The notes under the pieces were generated by a model. It searched no databases. It worked only from the letters and a program-made list of their open reading frames with translations, and had not been told where the DNA came from. From IMG/VR virus record IMGVR_UViG_3300010354_000723, positions 1 to 22,614 of that record: a stretch of 22,614 nucleotides of DNA; one strand, written 5' to 3'. Shown here piece after piece: positions 14,001-18,951 of the stretch (position 1 is its first letter; each line of letters starts with the position of its first letter). Position numbers and translations under genes: made by a program. Source of the stretch: a virus.

Positions 14001-14471
14001 TTCAACTCTTGTTCCTTTTTCATGAGTTGCTGATTTTGATGTAGAAAATCCTAATTCTTCTGGATTTAATGAATGATGATATGTTACAATTCCACTAAAT
14101 CCTCTTTTACACCCAGTAAAAGAATTTGTTGTAATTCCAGTGTACGTAATAATTTCATCATCTAATTTAAATAATCCATATTGTGATGGAAATCCTTTTG
14201 TATTATCTACATAAATTTCAGAACTTGTTATTCCAACATATGATGTTAAAGTAGAAATACCAGAAATAACTTCAGGTGTGAGATTATTTAATTTTTTATA
14301 TTGATCTAAATTTTCGGCAATATCAACCGGACCGCCTTGGAACTCTTGCGATATGTAATATTGCTTTAAAAATTCTGATGCTTTAGGAGTTTCTGATATA
14401 ATAAATTCTGGTAATTGATTTTCAACAATCTGTTGAATTTTAACTCTAGCATCAAAACCAGTTGTAATCAT
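2016..14471 (-). CDS. 7: Giant baseplate wedge protein in the gp7 position
   Basis: A single uninterrupted frame of 4151 codons sits between gp6 and gp8, where T4 has gp7 (1032 residues). By position it is the wedge protein that connects gp6, gp8 and the hub-proximal parts. The first 250 residues (starting MITTGFDARVKIQQIVENQL, with FYQSKGTDDSFRILYNVLYG near 205-225) look like the conserved anchoring part. The remainder is beta-rich and low in tryptophan and cysteine, with recurrent VGIGTT/VGVST-like motifs. It also has GGxxY-type units, for example near residues 754, 954, 1094, 1140, 1177, 2064, 3497, 3539, 3914 and 3957. Residues about 1180-1345 resemble a YHYH domain (NPIYGPYGFSDP, then GRFCVTPEFPNGTYAYFVG). 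The start is 1 base after the gp6 stop, and the GAGG that can serve as its ribosome-binding site lies in the last gp6 codons. Identity as gp7 rests on synteny rather than clear overall similarity. Confidence 0.75.
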   Translation of the reverse strand: MITTGFDARVKIQQIVENQLPEFIISETPKASEFLKQYYISQEFQGGPVDIAENLDQYKKLNNLTPEVISGISTLTSYVGITSSEIYVDNTKGFPSQYGLFKLDDEIITYTGITTNSFTGCKRGFSGIVTYHHSLNPEELGFSTSKSATHEKGTRVENLSSLFLKEFYNKLKKDLTPGFENVDFVSGLNVNNFIKESRTFYQSKGTDDSFRILYNVLYGVDPKVLDLKEFLLRSSDAEFVRREVLVTELVSGSNPNNLVGQVIKSSDDTASAPVSEVEIISRGSTNYYKIQLFAGFNEKSLIEGTFTITPKTKVLENISVGSSVITVDSTIGFDKSGTLISGSNVIKYTEKTINQFLGCTGVNNLINIGSNIRTDKLIYGYENGDTSKKVELRITGVLSELENQNDIYFRDIGDTISVKHIGEKIENPDVDKTYKQTIFNSWIYNTKTRYEVQSFNNNQVTLYELPDKSSLKVGDTVNVLSRNSENVILENAIVALISNKVITLDQNISGIPSNTKISIRKNLKYASSSGLSLKYPNLTVNVQNTYDENSENLYVASNSLPDYTINKNITFETINITSSTNLDTIFISPKVSETDGKTKYSILSFTSQISFITGDEVIYTGSSTPITGLNFNQSYYVEVVVPSNPSDIKNKIRLYNARSFIGTNNYIEFEKLSSVSTHTFTLSQHNGGKKLTSKKILKRIPLNPNIKSGTGTKTIPGSVGVMINGVDIVNYKSDDKIYYGPLENLKVINSGSDYDVLTPPTVLVSNPKVGVGTTALVNLVVNGNIKEVIVDPNEIEVERVLSSYITGGNGSGAILDPIVETKFREIPFNGRTSDFGGGVNVVNDTVTFLEFHKLQNGTPIVYNSNGNSELGIGTFGGSNTDQDRYLVNGGIYYPEIINTSSIKLFNTLSDFNSGINTIGFTTANAGGIHKFRLLNGKRVLTEIRVEDGGSNYENRSLIVKPTGISTISDTVYFKNHGFKNGDLINYKIEPGFGAETPTAISGLSTSNQYYILKIDDSNFRLSNAGLSSTSPSSSNFDRNKYVKFESTGTGKQIFKYPEIQLNIEAEYSGTVGVITATPIIRGSVVDAYLYESGSDYGSSVLNFHKKPILTIKKGYSAQLKPIILDSKIVGVEIQNSGLNYTSSPDLIVNGDGLGAKLRAVVTNGSISKVIIVNGGTNYNSNNTTIKVQDSGKNCTLDCDVRSLTVNNYARFSDQILTESGDDLSYGVVGYSTNREGISFLDHENGNHSKIIGWCLDGNPIYGPYGFSDPKNKNSQINLLKSGYTKSLSNVENRPSEFSLGFFVEDHIYSDSGDLDISNGRFCVTPEFPNGTYAYFVGVSTNITTNTLESEFPYFIGDQYRSNFEIDSSLSQNFDFNNSNLIRNTFPYRVNQNYSNNDFIIESNKISKQVSIVESISDGSVEDFEIVVKGDGYKVNQSLVFDNTDTNGGGASAIIKSISGKQIKNIETTIESYENALVTRINSNQIEIKIDPYHNLLNGDTVQIVGVSTNKIKNLNGSHPIGVTSETASVLYEIPLNSTVGLVTDIYVSPIPNNVSIGTTIGIGTEILSVLNVFGDLNILRVSRGITGLAHTSGSLVNFYPNKIIIDLKTDYFDSKENTKIYFNPNYSVSVGLNTGTSTNIQTQIGIQTVNISVENQSIYIPNHPFKTNQRVLLVKPTGSSSLQVRDTPTSSLFNIPSGISTHVYIINKTKDTIGIVTEVGLTTTTNGLFFSGNGSDNYNYYLQPTFNEVTTNVKKVVSRVSVSTSHGLSYGDTISLVVKPGLTTGIGTTASSVVVRYNSIHNKILINPIGFSSEKINTNTNIINISSHGLKTGDKVFYNSYDLVSSGLSTGDYFVNKVDSNNIQLCETYNDSISYPPIAVSVGSSGGSLHEISQINPQLKVVKNNDIVFNLSHNSLLGYKFKIYYDGDFKNEFVSTGSTTTFSTFYSGVVGVNTTSSLTLNYDENLPETLFYNLEKSGEILTADSDVKDHSKITFINSTYSGEYTIFGIGNTTFNISLLDEPEKNSYIGLGYTTLNSDCEVLEYSTTSKTATGGIDEIELISEGFGYTKLPIVVGVTTLSLGSNAIIKTKSTNIGKIEQLRLLNEGFEFSSDKTLKPKADVSRLLRLERSDKIVGVAVSYGGKNLISPPLLSLVNNRTRKKVSSGLLNPKLSGNAITEVLIIEEPKGLESVEHSIFIEKNSNGVGVERILSYNKATGIVEVELTTPAVNGFVNPPFKIDDYIFVEGLVKESTTDELGITTSPGTGFNSSDNGYNFFKVTDYVNEIPARLSYFIGEFTNNAGTLVGIQSYFNSIVNRNNYPIFVVNQIPSIFNDGEKLLVNQLETDLVVEKSSKNLLKISGDYKVKYDDLIYGVKSGNIARVNENIQFSSNYKVDYSSKKTLGWKNDTGKLNNNYQVLPDNDYYQNLAYSIKTSGENYKQNKVLDFDTVKDSVNRLVHPTGLKNFVDVGITSSVTIGIGSDQSLSQVLDFVSEERVDTFNNFDLSLDYLPTSTSSDAVIFKNKKLADYIECLSNRVLQIDDISPSFSSAEFNKDTFIDAYEYSITDQFSKFLIQVVDENKTTVQASELVILNNYDNTYTMNKADLYTGDNLLGDFSGSFAQNGNSAVKFTPTDPLGENYNLKIYRDYFSTDSSTPGIGFTDLGFLRLTGRVENFSTSGITTDIFKSQISTIDTVYSNVFIRNNDTLDMNYFEILAFHDGQNSYVSEYCFDTENNISGSSFGFIGTFGTSLDGGVLKLNFTNNTSNSVTVKAKTVGFGTTASGTGSYRYLVGDQVSGTEKTARLESSHQVSIGNTVVTSYTLGVESTLKSLVRVGVGSTVALHQFLVISDSSRVNIQRYPFLSVGSASTSGIGTFGVETDGVNVFVKFFPDSMFSSSSLEIRKFNQFIYFDTDEINQPETYKYGVAIEDIDTAFYGGLNIFGKDRLSFNLNYQGTPIFEKTFNPGNSAVLNQSTGVFTIVDHFFQTGEELIYTPSSTLPGITPSPVGIGTTLVGGVTFVGDFISGFSTVTGIAATTGFNIGDTITGTSVASGTTITSIGSTFTYFIGDVIGGGSTVITGIANTSVLSIGSSIFNLSNTGIGSIVSIGINSITSSQVVTAGTGVTFYSNNLKTSITLSNVSTGTTFRNRYVTGIVTSICPTRVYAIKISKDTFKISGTSGESAIGFTFTSSGSGNAHQLEMKKKNEKSLITINGVNQYPIIWTPINYTLQNNGGTVGSAVTFIALSGISSIAPRDLIKIDDEYVRVVNVGLGTTSSGPVTGLGTIPIVQVDRGFVGSSATSHIDGSPIRIYRGSYNIVGNKIHFTEAPDGKGNNNRLDFSGLPVPRSTFNGRVFLRKDYTFNKIYDDISEKFTGIGRTFNLTLEGENTSGIEPGSGLVFINDVFQTPDTENNSGNNYTLTSSSTLGITTVTFTSITRPNTNDVIIVPYDVNQNQVPRGGIPITIGSTGGLGYAPLVGASVTAVLGVGGSITAVGVGTTDISGSGYQGGTISIGVTDSVGFGATITATVGAGGTLSFNVINGGSGYVSPKFNIDSPSYENLSIIGVSRLSIGDTTATGIGLSITVNVQESSVTGIGTSFFAVKSFTITKPGYGFNRGDKFKVVGLVTAKGLSQPIEELILNIDETFTDSFACWQLGELDYIDNIKFYQNGIRKRFPLIRNGSLLSFEKKSSDVESNEIDFNSILLIYLNGVMQEPGISYNFDGGTTFTFVEAPKQEDNVAIFFYRGTRGVDSSVIDVNESVKPGDIIKINKNDFIPNTFSQSERIVSLIQSADVVETGIYLGDGIDENNYKPLDWTKQKEDLVINGDYIFKSRDSLEAIVVPATRVIKNINSTDTEIFVDDAQFFKYEENDTNTSINIQRFSGLLIDSSDEPISAGFTAIVSVSSTISSIGILTAGRGYTPNSTITLKIGNPIGVGSTATATASVSSSGIVTSVNITNPGSGYTSSNPPSILPSQPSFTDELISSISFAEGFSGIITGISTSSGTGSNPTAIKFNISHTSASQIDSLLVGYPIVVTQTNIGSAVTSINSSDNDTVGIGTTFFDNIYIVNAISRTGLVGVITCNVLSSSSISGIQTSGEFCGRFSWGRLYGITRSSNPVSVAVSGYTVNSGLTTFPQIVRRGYGLRDGGGLKKQLI

Positions 14472-14472
14472 A

Positions 14473-16344
14473 TTACCTCGTTAATTTTCCGTTTGAATAG
14501 CTTGAAGTTATATCAAAACCAACTCCTGATATTTGCTCACCAGAAGCAATTAAGTCTTTCTTCATATTTATGGTGCTTTTTGACACATCAAAAATCAGGT
14601 ATAAATCTTTAAGTCCAATAACATCATTTGACTCTGGGAATGCTTGTATTTCAATAATACCATTCGAAAGAACAGTAGAAGAAATATTAATAGTATTAAT
14701 AATTATTTCCCCTTTTAGGTAATTTACAGTTCCTACTGACTTTTTAACAATTTGATATTGATCTGGAATTTCTGTTGGTTTAACAATTGAAATAACCCCA
14801 GTTTCTGAATTAGATGCATCTGGAACATCTGAAAAGTAAACAACACTTGGATCACCAACAACAGTAAATCCTGTACTCTTAATATTAAATCCTTTCTGAT
14901 TTCCAATATGGAATCTATTACCAAAACAAATCTCATATTGTGCTGGTGTGTTTAGCACCGCATTCATGTTTCTTCTAATTTTAACTTTAGTAATGTTTGA
15001 GGTAATTGCGGTATCTACATTATCAATAATTTGAGAAACCTTGCTATATTTAAATCTTCCTCCAAATTTATTAAAGTCAATAGATTTAGAGTATTGAGTT
15101 AAGGTATTAATAACATTTGTTCTCAAATTTTGAACATTATTAGTAAATGATGAATTATAATAAACTGTGCTATCAACTTCAACATATAGTAATTTGAGAT
15201 CTATAATTTTTTGATTAATTCCTGCTATAGAATATCTTTTCAGATCATTTAAAATTGAAGTTTTTGCAAAGTCTGATATCGATGTTCCATTTTTTGGTTT
15301 AATGCTGATTAAAACTGTTCCAAACTGTGGAGGATCTAGATCTTCTCCACCAATAATAGAAACAGATTCTGTATTAGGATATATTTGTTGAATGATAGAT
15401 TCATAATCTTTTGAGGTCACAGCACGGTATTGTGATGAATAAACTCTTGGTGCAAAATACTTAACAGAATCTATTGATTCGATTTCAGATCCCCCTTGAG
15501 CAGGACTTACTGTTGTGATCGTAACACTTTGAGTTGGATTAATTACAATACCATTAGAGTCTACAATCGTTCCAGAGAATGTAAATACTCTTGGACCATT
15601 ACCACGTTCACCATCAGTAACAATATAGTCAACTTTGATGGGTGATCCGTTTTCAAGTTTTTTGCCAAAAATATCATCTCCAAACAATAGTTCATATTTT
15701 TCGTCAGAAACTTCTTGAATTAAGAAAATTTCAGACTCTTTATTAATTTCAAAGAAGTTATCGATAACTTTATATGCTCGACTTCCGACTCTGACGCGAA
15801 TGGTTTTTGTATCAACACCAGAATTATCCAATAAAAATCTCTGATTAATTGAAGTATTTGACGTAAAAGTCTTGGTTAAAAATATTCCCTGATAAACAGT
15901 GATGTTATTAAAAGATGCAACTCCATTTGAAACACTTACAGTAATATCTTCTGGCACACAGAAAATATAAGTTTCATTGGTTCCAGATCCCCCAGCGCAT
16001 ACGAGTCCAGATTTCAGTGTGAGTTGAGGAGAAGTGGTGTTTGTTGAGACATTGAATGATATTACTGCTTCAGCAGCACTTCTTGACCGAGGAACATATC
16101 CAACATTGCGAGCAAGTGCAACAACATTTTCACGGAGAGTCGCAGAGTCCAAAAAAGACTCATTGACGACCATATTTGAGTTAAACGCTGTAATATATGT
16201 GTTATACGCTAAAGTATAAATTAAAACAGAAAAATTAGATCCTTCAAAGTCAAAATCCGTGAATGTAGAGTTAGCACGGAGATAATCTTTGATGGATGTC
16301 TTAATTTGATCAAAATCTAGATTTGTAAATTTGGTAAAAGGCAT
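14473..16344 (-). CDS. 6: Baseplate wedge subunit gp6
   Basis: The 623-residue product is close to the 660 residues of T4 gp6, a component of the baseplate wedge that forms the inner ring around the hub and is related to the J-like proteins of simpler phages. The N-terminus is characteristic: FTNLDFDQIKTSIKDYLRAN, then DFEGSNFSVLIYTLAYNTYI, then FLDSATLRENVVALARNVGY within the first 85 residues. A central EYELLFGDD-like segment (KYELLFGDDIFGKKLENG, near 217-234) and AQGGSEIESIDSVKYFAPR (near 284-302) are also typical of gp6/J-like baseplate proteins. It starts 1 base after the gp25 stop (TAA-A-ATG), so it belongs to the same operon. Confidence 0.92.
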   Translation of the reverse strand: MPFTKFTNLDFDQIKTSIKDYLRANSTFTDFDFEGSNFSVLIYTLAYNTYITAFNSNMVVNESFLDSATLRENVVALARNVGYVPRSRSAAEAVISFNVSTNTTSPQLTLKSGLVCAGGSGTNETYIFCVPEDITVSVSNGVASFNNITVYQGIFLTKTFTSNTSINQRFLLDNSGVDTKTIRVRVGSRAYKVIDNFFEINKESEIFLIQEVSDEKYELLFGDDIFGKKLENGSPIKVDYIVTDGERGNGPRVFTFSGTIVDSNGIVINPTQSVTITTVSPAQGGSEIESIDSVKYFAPRVYSSQYRAVTSKDYESIIQQIYPNTESVSIIGGEDLDPPQFGTVLISIKPKNGTSISDFAKTSILNDLKRYSIAGINQKIIDLKLLYVEVDSTVYYNSSFTNNVQNLRTNVINTLTQYSKSIDFNKFGGRFKYSKVSQIIDNVDTAITSNITKVKIRRNMNAVLNTPAQYEICFGNRFHIGNQKGFNIKSTGFTVVGDPSVVYFSDVPDASNSETGVISIVKPTEIPDQYQIVKKSVGTVNYLKGEIIINTINISSTVLSNGIIEIQAFPESNDVIGLKDLYLIFDVSKSTINMKKDLIASGEQISGVGFDITSSYSNGKLTR

Positions 16345-16345
16345 T

Positions 16346-16756
16346 TTATCTTCTTGTTGCCTCTAAAATGTAGGTAAATTGTTGTTGTGGAAAGTCTTGT
16401 CCAACAATATCAAAATAAATTGTCACATCAAAAGCGTTTTCATCGTAACGTGGACTTACTTCTACTCGTACATTTTCTGCACGTTGCTCATAAATCGTAA
16501 TTGCATTTTTAATTTGAGTTTCAACTGTTGATGCACTTGCAAAATCGACAAAATCAAAAAGACTTCCCGTTACATTCGACCCGAAATTTGAATTAAAGAG
16601 TCTTTCACCAGGAATTGTTTGCACAATATTACGAATGGATCTCTTAATTGCATCAGCATCCTTAAGGACAAGGATATCCCGAGTCACCGGATGAATATCA
16701 AAAGACAAACTAATGTCTTTAAATTTTCGAGATATCCTTTGTACCACCGTAAACAA
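16346..16756 (-). CDS. 25: Baseplate wedge subunit gp25 (GPW/gp25 family)
   Basis: This 136-residue protein has the gp25 fold signature: a short N-terminal strand region, then DADAIKRSIRNIVQTIPGER and LFNSNFGSNVTGSLFDFVD, an ETQIKNAITIYEQRAE helix and a C-terminal VEVSPRYDENAFDVTIYFDI sheet. T4 gp25 is 132 residues and acts in the baseplate wedge next to gp6, which matches the gene order. The best start is a TTG at 16756: no ATG lies upstream in frame, and later starts would remove the conserved N-terminal QRISRKFKDISLSF segment. A late promoter motif lies 15 bases upstream. An alternative GTG at 16747 would shorten it by only three residues. Confidence 0.92.
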   Translation of the reverse strand: MFTVVQRISRKFKDISLSFDIHPVTRDILVLKDADAIKRSIRNIVQTIPGERLFNSNFGSNVTGSLFDFVDFASASTVETQIKNAITIYEQRAENVRVEVSPRYDENAFDVTIYFDIVGQDFPQQQFTYILEATRR

Positions 16757-16771
16757 TTAAAGTCTTGTTTT

Positions 16772-16779
16772 TATTTATA
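16772..16779 (-). promoter_or_regulatory. T4-type late promoter upstream of gp25
   Basis: An exact TATAAATA on the minus strand, 15 bases before the gp25 TTG start. The TAA stop codon of the preceding 84-residue gene (16775-16777) lies inside the box. It is placed to drive the whole wedge operon gp25-gp6-gp7-gp8 late in infection. Confidence 0.7.
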
Positions 16780-17029
16780 GCCCACTTTGACCATAACTAG
16801 GTTCTGTTCCATATTCCCAGTCATCATAGTCATCATCGTTGCGAATTGACTTATGAATCTCACTTTGTTCCTTTAAATGATGTTTTTTACAAGGAATTTC
16901 ATCGTGCATAATCTCTTGAATCACTTTTTTAGGTGAATTTTCGGAACCATAGTCAGTGACCAAGTGCTTCGTTCCCCACATTGAGTACATAAAATCTTGA
17001 TTTCTGTCTGGATTTGGGTGTGTTGCCAT
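16775..17029 (-). CDS. Small conserved phage protein of unknown function, 84 residues
   Basis: The ATG at 17029 is the first in frame and follows an A-rich leader. The protein begins MATHPNPDRNQDFMYSMWGT, has a basic histidine-rich middle (CKKHHLKEQSEIHK, residues about 47-60) and an acidic, tyrosine-rich tail (NDDDYDDWEYGTEP). No catalytic motif, signal peptide or membrane segment is visible. It sits between the 152-residue gene and gp25 in the same orientation, so it is read with this phage cluster, and its stop codon overlaps the late promoter of gp25. From memory, proteins of this kind recur beside gp25 in cyanophages. I assign no function. Confidence 0.75.
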   Translation of the reverse strand: MATHPNPDRNQDFMYSMWGTKHLVTDYGSENSPKKVIQEIMHDEIPCKKHHLKEQSEIHKSIRNDDDYDDWEYGTEPSYGQSGL

Positions 17030-17062
17030 TTTTTGTTCTAAATGAGTGAAAATTAGAACTTT

Positions 17063-17084
17063 TTAAGGGGTTTCTATCCCTTAA
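17063..17084 (-). other. Short stem-loop between two small genes
   Basis: The 67-base gap between the 152-residue and 84-residue genes contains an inverted repeat, TTAAGGG paired with CCCTTAA, with an eight-base loop. It is followed on the minus strand by a run of A rather than T, so it is not a standard intrinsic terminator. It could be a processing or stability element in the leader of the 84-residue gene. Confidence 0.4.
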
Positions 17085-17096
17085 TGCAACCTAAAA

Positions 17097-17555
17097 TTAT
17101 TTATTTCGAATCGATTGTACCATCTCATAGTCATTTTCAAGTATTTTTTTCAAATATTCATCGTCCCACAGATCATAATAATTCGTTTTTGCTAAAATTT
17201 GCCTCATTTTACTCAAAAATTTTGAATCTTGATATAAAATCAAATTATAAAGTCCATTATTTGTTTGAACTCCGTTGATAAAACTTGGTTCATCACGAAA
17301 ATCATCAAAAAATTTGTATTCTGGATAAGTTCTGTTTAATTCTTCAATTTTTTGATAACCATATTCAAGATCTAAATCATCTTCTACAACAAAAATAACG
17401 ACACCAAACTCCTCATCTAGGGGTTTAATGTCGTTAATTGGGCATTTTATAATCGTATAAGTGTTTGCCTTTGCAAAGGGGCAAATTGAATGTCCCTTAA
17501 GATCTGGATGTGTTTTTTTAATTCTTAAAATCCACTCTTCCAGATCTTGAATCAT
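17097..17555 (-). CDS. Hypothetical phage protein with a CPFAKA motif, 152 residues
   Basis: The product begins MIQDLEEWILRIKKTHPDLK and carries GHSICPFAKANTY at residues 21-33. A hydrophobic strand VVIFVVEDDLDLE follows near residues 47-59, and the second half is helical and acidic. The CPFAKA motif after a W-I-L-x-I helix recalls the conserved CPFA segment of DUF1415-type bacterial proteins, whose role is unknown; this is a weak, motif-level resemblance. The start is fixed by an ATGA overlap with the stop of the 52-residue gene upstream, a strong sign of translational coupling. The protein is probably cytoplasmic; there is no signal peptide or membrane segment. Confidence 0.75.
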   Translation of the reverse strand: MIQDLEEWILRIKKTHPDLKGHSICPFAKANTYTIIKCPINDIKPLDEEFGVVIFVVEDDLDLEYGYQKIEELNRTYPEYKFFDDFRDEPSFINGVQTNNGLYNLILYQDSKFLSKMRQILAKTNYYDLWDDEYLKKILENDYEMVQSIRNK

Positions 17556-17710
17556 CCTTTACCTTGCCCTCTATACCTCTTCCGAGCCCCATTGCGAGAA
17601 GACGCGGCGTACTTGGTTCCCCCTCCTGCGCCTTGGCGAGACTTTTTAGGAGGACCAGGAACATAAGACTTAACTTTATAAGAACCAGTCGTTTTAGATT
17701 TTGCAGCCAT
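17552..17710 (-). CDS. Small basic phage protein, 52 residues
   Basis: Translated from the ATG at 17710 it reads MAAKSKTTGSYKVKSYVPGP, followed by PKKSRQGAGGGTKYAASSRN and GARKRYRGQGKG. It is rich in lysine, arginine and glycine with almost no acidic residues, so it probably binds nucleic acid or sits in the virion, but no family can be named with certainty. It overlaps the 152-residue gene by four bases (ATGA) and begins 5 bases after the stop of the 54-residue gene. The tight spacing on both sides and the unbroken frame support a real gene despite its small size. Confidence 0.75.
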   Translation of the reverse strand: MAAKSKTTGSYKVKSYVPGPPKKSRQGAGGGTKYAASSRNGARKRYRGQGKG

Positions 17711-17715
17711 AAGTG

Positions 17716-17880
17716 TTATTCAATAATTTCGTGAGTGATCTCATGAGGCTCTGGAGAACCTGTCTCATAAAATTGTTGAGCAAGGTCCTCCATTGCGTCG
17801 AAAAACTCTTCTTCAGAAAGATCTGCGAAGATTTTTTCTCCTTGTTTTAGAATATTAAATCGTGAAGATTTGTTTTCCAT
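17716..17880 (-). CDS. Small acidic phage protein, 54 residues
   Basis: I place the start at the ATG at 17880, which overlaps the stop of the glycosyltransferase-like gene (TGATG). A longer upstream reading to 17931 would lie wholly inside that gene. The protein begins MENKSSRFNILKQGEKIFAD and continues LSEEEFFDAMEDLAQQFYET, ending in an acidic GSPEPHEITHEIIE tail. It is predicted helical and acidic, with no membrane or signal segment. Its overlap with the upstream gene and 5-base gap to the next show that it is part of a small translationally coupled operon. I do not recognise a function. Confidence 0.75.
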   Translation of the reverse strand: MENKSSRFNILKQGEKIFADLSEEEFFDAMEDLAQQFYETGSPEPHEITHEIIE

Positions 17881-18635
17881 CAAATAATTCTTGTTTTTTC
17901 GTGACCGACTCTGACGCGAGGATCGCACCAAATTTCAAAGCCTGCTTCCTTTGCATCCAAACAGAAACTCACATCTTCTCCACACATGTCTTGAACCTCA
18001 CCAGATTCAAAGACTTGCATCTTGGGAGCAAACCAAGGATATTTCATTTCCGAATGTTCAAAGACTCCATTCTTAATCAGAAGCCAACCAAAACCAGTGT
18101 AGTCAACAGTGAATGGTTTACGACGCTTCTGGATGCTCTCCAATGTTTCATGATTCATGACTCCACCATTATTGCGGAAATCATCCTCTTCTAACCAGTG
18201 AGCAACTGAAGTTGTCATACCGTCTTCAGTGCAATACCAACCAGCGGCAATGTCCTGTTCCATAAGAACAAGTTGCCAAAAGTTATTTGTATTGAATACA
18301 ATATCACTGTCAATCCAAAGTTGCCAATCATAGTGCAACTTACCATCCCATGGTTTTTGATCAGGTCCACGAAGAACATTTGCACCTAAACACTTGCAAC
18401 GTGCAAAGTTCACCATTGAACTATAATCTTGAGAAATCTGAATACTTGCTCCTGCCTGCACAAGATCAAAACAAAGTTGTACAAAGTTTTTCAGGTAAGT
18501 ATAAGAAACTCCTCTACCTGGAAGACAAAAGACAATGGCTTTTCCTCTGACCATTTCTTTTGCTTTATCATAATCCCATTCTTGTTCTTTTGAAACTACT
18601 GGGGCTTTTGCTTTTACCGTAAATCCTTTAGCCAT
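17880..18635 (-). CDS. Glycosyltransferase-like protein (GT-A type)
   Basis: The 251-residue protein has the elements of a nucleotide-sugar-dependent GT-A glycosyltransferase. An N-terminal strand (KAIVFCLPGRGVSYTYLKNF, residues about 32-51) is followed by a helical segment. Then comes WQLWIDSDIVFN with a DxD motif at Asp109-Ser-Asp111, which in this fold binds the metal and sugar nucleotide. Next are VDYTGFGWLLIKNGVFE (near 177-193) and a C-terminal GEDVSFCLDAKEAGFEIWCD (about 219-238) with His245, matching the usual acceptor-side acidic motif and closing histidine. The substrate is unknown; glycosylation of virion or host surface components is possible. It has a strong promoter directly upstream and heads the run of small genes that leads to gp25. 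Confidence 0.75.
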   Translation of the reverse strand: MAKGFTVKAKAPVVSKEQEWDYDKAKEMVRGKAIVFCLPGRGVSYTYLKNFVQLCFDLVQAGASIQISQDYSSMVNFARCKCLGANVLRGPDQKPWDGKLHYDWQLWIDSDIVFNTNNFWQLVLMEQDIAAGWYCTEDGMTTSVAHWLEEDDFRNNGGVMNHETLESIQKRRKPFTVDYTGFGWLLIKNGVFEHSEMKYPWFAPKMQVFESGEVQDMCGEDVSFCLDAKEAGFEIWCDPRVRVGHEKTRII

Positions 18636-18657
18636 AAGAAAGTGTAATTACATCAGT

Positions 18658-18686
18658 ATCATACAATATTATCTAGGTATTGTCAA
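18658..18686 (-). promoter_or_regulatory. Near-consensus sigma70-type promoter for the glycosyltransferase-like gene
   Basis: The minus strand carries TTGACA (18681-18686), a 17-base spacer and TATGAT (18658-18663), which match bacterial housekeeping-sigma consensus at 6/6 and 5/6 positions. The minus-10 box ends 22 bases before the ATG at 18635. The TGA stop of the preceding small gene lies inside the minus-35 box. It is probably an early or constitutive phage promoter read by host RNA polymerase. Confidence 0.85.
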
Positions 18687-18859
18687 TCTTTATCTTTTTC
18701 ACTTAAGATAATTTCATTACCATCCAGAATCAAATTTATTTCTGTGTCTTCATACCAAGATAGATCGTTTGCCATCCATTCTGGTATTATAACATAATAT
18801 TCACCAGTAATTGAATCGACTTGTAGGGGTTGAAAATTTTTGCCGGAATTTTTTTTCAT
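18683..18859 (-). CDS. Small AbrB/MazE-like protein, 58 residues
   Basis: The frame from the ATG at 18859 gives MKKNSGKNFQPLQVDSITGE followed by YYVIIPEWMANDLSWYEDTE and INLILDGNEIILSEKDKD. The pattern of a YYVIIPEW strand, a short helix with a polar turn, then a LILDGNEIILS hairpin is that of the swapped-hairpin AbrB/MazE DNA-binding fold, where the strand before the conserved P helps form the dimer. Members are transition-state regulators or antitoxins. No toxin gene is visible beside it, so a stand-alone regulator, possibly binding nearby promoters, is the more likely role. That is inference. It is the last AT-rich gene before the GC-rich array, and its stop overlaps the next promoter. Confidence 0.6.
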   Translation of the reverse strand: MKKNSGKNFQPLQVDSITGEYYVIIPEWMANDLSWYEDTEINLILDGNEIILSEKDKD

Positions 18860-18864
18860 TCTCT

Positions 18865-18870
18865 ATTATA
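18865..18870 (-). promoter_or_regulatory. Possible minus-10 box (TATAAT) next to the AbrB-like gene
   Basis: An exact TATAAT lies 5 bases before the ATG at 18859. At that distance transcription would begin at or next to the start codon. No minus-35 is recognisable at 17 bases and the DNA is very AT-rich, so chance is a real alternative. A second candidate, TAGTCT preceded by CCCTG, lies further upstream at 18952-18957. Confidence 0.3.
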
Positions 18871-18951
18871 AAACTTGGTTTTTTGTTTTATATAGTAAAA
18901 AAAATTTTTATGTTTGAGGTTTATAATGATCTCGTTTGGGTAACACTTTGT

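Noticed and set aside
14560-14575. TATTTATG in the plus strand as another late promoter (CATAAATA on minus)
   Set aside because: It is inside gp6, has a mismatch to the late box, and such motifs are expected by chance in AT-rich coding DNA.
14733-14936. 67-codon minus-strand frame inside gp6
   Set aside because: It overlaps gp6 entirely in another frame, is dominated by L, Q and F as expected from frame-shifted AT-rich sequence, and has no start signals.
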